A program made the position numbers and the translations under genes. From Gammaproteobacteria bacterium (lineage in GTDB: Bacteria > Pseudomonadota > Gammaproteobacteria > Steroidobacterales > Steroidobacteraceae), in the NCBI GenBank assembly GCA_019242385.1, contig JAFAVO010000325.1, positions 1 through 9,031 of the forward strand: a stretch of DNA of 9,031 bases. Direction: 5' to 3'. Positions 5,990-9,031 of this stretch are shown in pieces; the stretch's first letter is position 1, and each line of letters starts with the position of its first letter. The notes under the pieces are model-generated. The model was given only the letters and a program-made list of their open reading frames with translations. It was not told the origin of the DNA and ran no database searches.

Positions 5990-8900
5990 ATGCTTGCGAG
6001 GATCGTGCGCGCATCGCTGGCGAGTCCAAGGATCGTGACCGCGCTGTCGCTCCTCATCGCACTGCTGGGGGTGGGGTCGCTGCTCACGGCGCGACTGGAT
6101 GTGTTTCCGGATTTCGCCCCGCCGCACGTGCTGGTGCAGGTCGAGGCGCCGGGCCTCGATGCGACGCAGGTGGAGGTGCTGGTGACGCGGCCGCTCGAGG
6201 AGCAGCTCGCCGGCGCCGAGAACGTGGAGGTCGTGCGCTCGACCTCCAGTCAGGGGCTGGCCGCGATCCGCGTGGTGTTCGGCCGCGGCAGCGATCCGTA
6301 TCTGCAGCGGCAGGTGATCAGCGAGCGGCTCGCCGAGGCGGGTGCACTGTTGCCGGCGGGCGTCGGCCCGGCACGACTCTCGCCGCTGAGCTCCTCGATG
6401 GAGTATCTGCTGCACTTCGGCTTCACCAGCGACCGACTCTCGCCCATCGAGCTGCGTGACCTGATCCGCTGGACCATCCGCCCGCAGATCCTTTCCGTGC
6501 CGGGGGTCGCGCAGGCGCAGATCTTCGGCGGTGACGCCCGTGAGCGTCAGCTGTGGGTCGATCCGGTGAAGCTGAACGCGGCGGGGCTGGCGTTGGATGA
6601 TGTCGCGGAAGCCGCGCGCAACAGCACGCAGGTCATGGGCGGGGGCTTTCTCGAGACTGCGGCCCAGCGCCTGGTGCTGCAGGCGCAGCCGGCCGGCGAC
6701 TCGATCGCCGCCCTGGCGCAGACGGTGGTGCGCACGCGCGATGGGACGCCGCTGCGCATCGGGGACATCGCCCAGGTGCGCGATGGCGCCGCGCCGCGCT
6801 TCGGCGATGCGATGATCGGCGGGCACCCCGGGATCCTGGTGGAGACTTCGACCCAGTACGGTGCCAACACGCTCGATGTGACGCGTGCCCTCGAGCACCG
6901 CCTGCAGGTACTGGCGCCGCAGCTCGCGCAGCGCGGCGTGCAATACCATCCGGCGTTGCTGCGTCCCGCGAGCTTCATCGAGAGCGCCATCGCCAAGCTG
7001 CGCAACTCATTGGCGGTCGGTGCCGTGCTGGTGGTGGTGTTGTTGATGCTGAGCCTGCGGGACTGGCGCGGAGCGTTGATCTCCTTCGGCGCCATCCCGA
7101 TCTCGCTGCTCGCGACGGTGTGGGTGCTGGGGCTCGGTGGCCTGTCGCTGAATACCATGAGCCTCGGTGGCCTGGTCGTGGCGCTCGGTGTGGTCGTCGA
7201 CGATGCCGTCATCGACGTCGAGAACGTCACCCGCCGCCGGCGCGCTGCCGGCGCCGGCGCGAGCCTGAGCGCGTTACTGCTCGATGCTTCGCTCGAGGTG
7301 CGCCGGCCGGTGTTCTATGCGACCGCCGCGGTCGCGGTCGCCTTCCTGCCGATCCTGATGCTGTCGGGCCTGCAGGGCGCATTCTTCCGGCCGCTGGCGA
7401 CGGCATTCCTGCTCGCCGTCGCACTCTCGCTGCTGGTAGCGATGAGCGCGACACCGGCGCTCTGCGCCCTGCTCATGCGGGGCTACCGTCCGCGCGAGGA
7501 GCCGCGCTGGCTGCGGCAAGCCAAGCGCTGGCAGGAGAGCGCCATCGCACGGCTCGCACCGCGCGCACGCCTGGTGCTCGGCGCAACCATCCTGAGCGGC
7601 GTGGCGGGGCTGGCCCTGTTGCCGGTGCTCGGGGCGCGACTGCTGCCCGACTTCCGCGAGAATTATCTGATCGCGCACGCGGCGCTGCGCCCGGGCATCT
7701 CGCTGCTGGAAACGTCCCGGGTTGGCGAGCGTATCGCTCAGCGCCTCGCTGCCATTCGCGGTGTCAGAAGCGTGGCCGAGCAGATCGGCCGCGCCGAGAA
7801 CGGCCAGGACCCGGATGCGCCGAACAAGAGCGAGTTCGAGATCCAGTTGCAGCCCGAGCGCGCGAGCACCCCCGAAGCACTCGAAGCGCAGGTGCGCGCG
7901 GTGTTCGACCAGTTTCCCAATCAGCTCGTCGAGATCTACTCGGTGCTCGCGGAACGCATCGGCGAGACTCTCTCGGGCGAAGTGGCACCGTTCTTCGTCA
8001 GCGTCTTCGGCCCGGATCTGGACGTCAACGACCAGGTGGCCGATGAGATCGCGCGGCTCCTGCGTCAGTGGCCACAAAGCGGAATGGTGCGCCTGTCCGT
8101 CCCACCGCGTCAGCCCGAGCTGCAACTGCAGCTGCGGCCCGAACGGCTCGCCCTCTACGGGCTGCAGGCGGCTGACGTGCTCGGCGCGCTGAACGCCGCT
8201 TACCACGGGAGCAGCATCGCACAGCTCAACACCCCCGACCGGAGCATACCGGTCGTGCTGCGGGTCGCGGGCGCTGGCGCCACGCCGCAGGACGTCGCGG
8301 AGCTGCGCGTACGTGGACACGAGGGCACTCTCGTGCCCTTGTCATCGGTCGCGCAGGTCAACGTGGTGTCGGCCCGCAGCGTGATCGAGCACGAAGACGG
8401 ACTGCGACGTCAGATCGTGATCGCGACGCCACGGGTGGCCGACCAGGCCGGCTACGCGCGTCGCGCGCAGCAGGCGATCGCCGCCCACCTCCGCCTGCCT
8501 CCAGGCGTTTATCTGCGCTACGGCGGCACGGCCCCGGCGCAGGCGGCAGCGGCGCGCGAGCTGCTGTGGCACGCGGCCGCCGCACTCGTCCTCATCGTTC
8601 TGCTGCTCGCCCTGGCCTTCGGCCGCAGCCGGCACGTGCTGCTGGTGCTCGCCGCATTGCCGAGCGCGCTGATCGGCGGCGTGGTTGCGGTCGCACTGAG
8701 CGGCGGCACATTGTCGCTTGGCGCGATGGTCGGCTTCGTCGCGCTTTTCGGCATCGCGGCGCGCAACACCATCCTGCTGATCTCGCACTATGAGCATCTG
8801 ATAAGCGTGGAGGGCAGGCCCTGGGGGCTGGCGACGGCGCTCCAGGGAGCGCAGGAGCGGCTGACCCCGGTGCTGCTGACCGCACTCCTCACGGCACTCG

Positions 8901-9031
8901 CATTGCTGCCGGTCGCGCTGCAGTCCAATCAGCCCGGACACGAGATCGAAGGTCCGATGGCGGTGGTGATTCTCGGCGGACTCGTGTCATCGACCTTCGT
9001 CGGGCTCATCTTCGTCCCCCCGCTCGCCGCG
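5990..9031 (+). CDS. RND efflux pump inner-membrane subunit, heavy-metal (CzcA/CusA-like) group, cut by right edge
   Basis: Proton-driven inner-membrane transporter; 1014 codons are open to the last base, against about 1030-1050 for the family, so only the C-terminal tip is missing. Seen: TM1 (about 13-34) then DVFPDFAPPHVLVQVEAPGLDATQVE, typical of HME-type RND proteins; the first porter domain to about 335; TM2-TM6 (about 338-495); a second loop from about 550; and TM8-TM12 from about 858. TM4 carries VVVDDAVIDVENV with Asp404, Asp405, Glu411 and Asn412, candidate proton-relay residues. TM10 has GIAARNTILLISHY, Arg925 taking the place of the AcrB lysine. Few Met residues lie in the porter domains (M137, M215, M275, M699), so a CusA-like Met path for Cu(I)/Ag(I) is not evident. 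The start follows the adaptor stop by 39 nt with no clear ribosome site. The pump family is secure; the substrate is not. Confidence 0.93.
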   Translation, partial: MLARIVRASLASPRIVTALSLLIALLGVGSLLTARLDVFPDFAPPHVLVQVEAPGLDATQVEVLVTRPLEEQLAGAENVEVVRSTSSQGLAAIRVVFGRGSDPYLQRQVISERLAEAGALLPAGVGPARLSPLSSSMEYLLHFGFTSDRLSPIELRDLIRWTIRPQILSVPGVAQAQIFGGDARERQLWVDPVKLNAAGLALDDVAEAARNSTQVMGGGFLETAAQRLVLQAQPAGDSIAALAQTVVRTRDGTPLRIGDIAQVRDGAAPRFGDAMIGGHPGILVETSTQYGANTLDVTRALEHRLQVLAPQLAQRGVQYHPALLRPASFIESAIAKLRNSLAVGAVLVVVLLMLSLRDWRGALISFGAIPISLLATVWVLGLGGLSLNTMSLGGLVVALGVVVDDAVIDVENVTRRRRAAGAGASLSALLLDASLEVRRPVFYATAAVAVAFLPILMLSGLQGAFFRPLATAFLLAVALSLLVAMSATPALCALLMRGYRPREEPRWLRQAKRWQESAIARLAPRARLVLGATILSGVAGLALLPVLGARLLPDFRENYLIAHAALRPGISLLETSRVGERIAQRLAAIRGVRSVAEQIGRAENGQDPDAPNKSEFEIQLQPERASTPEALEAQVRAVFDQFPNQLVEIYSVLAERIGETLSGEVAPFFVSVFGPDLDVNDQVADEIARLLRQWPQSGMVRLSVPPRQPELQLQLRPERLALYGLQAADVLGALNAAYHGSSIAQLNTPDRSIPVVLRVAGAGATPQDVAELRVRGHEGTLVPLSSVAQVNVVSARSVIEHEDGLRRQIVIATPRVADQAGYARRAQQAIAAHLRLPPGVYLRYGGTAPAQAAAARELLWHAAAALVLIVLLLALAFGRSRHVLLVLAALPSALIGGVVAVALSGGTLSLGAMVGFVALFGIAARNTILLISHYEHLISVEGRPWGLATALQGAQERLTPVLLTALLTALALLPVALQSNQPGHEIEGPMAVVILGGLVSSTFVGLIFVPPLAA

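Noticed and set aside
4922..6949. 675-codon open frame on the minus strand opposite the adaptor and pump genes
   Set aside because: Arg/His/Gln/Ala-rich, no recognisable domain, and exactly opposite two convincing genes; a typical antisense frame of G+C-rich coding DNA.
7120..8046. 308-codon plus-strand frame inside the pump gene
   Set aside because: Arg/Ala/Gly-rich alternative frame; the pump frame reads through the whole stretch with conserved RND motifs.

Overview
The window is G+C-rich DNA, roughly two thirds G+C by eye, with the codon use and gene repertoire of a Gram-negative proteobacterium. An OmpL-like (BBP2-type) outer-membrane porin, a glutathione-dependent formaldehyde pathway enzyme and a CzcCBA-order RND tripartite pump all imply an outer membrane. 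A gammaproteobacterium of the Steroidobacter/Nevskia/Xanthomonas kind would fit, but that placement is inference. No rRNA, tRNA, CRISPR array, insertion sequence or phage gene was seen, and all five main reading frames are intact.

Layout. Bases 1-374 (minus strand) hold the N-terminal part of a membrane acyl-CoA (delta-9 type) fatty acid desaturase that runs off the left edge. Bases 375-608 are a non-coding leader/intergenic stretch with several short inverted repeats. Bases 609-2480 (minus strand) encode an outer-membrane beta-barrel protein with an N-terminal carboxypeptidase-regulatory-like domain and an Ala/Pro-rich linker. A 159-bp divergent promoter region (2481-2639) separates it from a plus-strand S-formylglutathione hydrolase gene (fghA, 2640-3500).

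From 3552 to the right edge lies a three-gene RND efflux operon in the order outer-membrane factor, periplasmic adaptor, inner-membrane pump. The outer-membrane factor and adaptor overlap by ATGA. The adaptor and pump are joined through a tiny 11-codon ORF that overlaps the adaptor stop (TGATG) and ends 4 nt before the pump ATG. The pump reads in frame for 1014 codons to the last base and probably needs only a few dozen more. It belongs to the heavy-metal-type (CzcA/CusA-like) RND group but has a DD...EN motif in TM4 and lacks CusA-like methionine clustering, so its substrate is open.

The most interesting site is a perfect 8+8 bp inverted repeat at 3526-3545, between fghA and the pump operon. 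Its ATAC-C-rich...G-rich-GTAT form resembles operators of the CsoR/RcnR/FrmR family of metal and formaldehyde sensors. It overlaps both a good -10 box and the Shine-Dalgarno of the first pump gene. It could therefore act as a transcriptional operator. In any transcript reading through from fghA, it could also act as a hairpin hiding the ribosome binding site. The adaptor is also unusual: at 323 aa it is short and seems to lack a recognisable lipoyl/barrel-sandwich domain.
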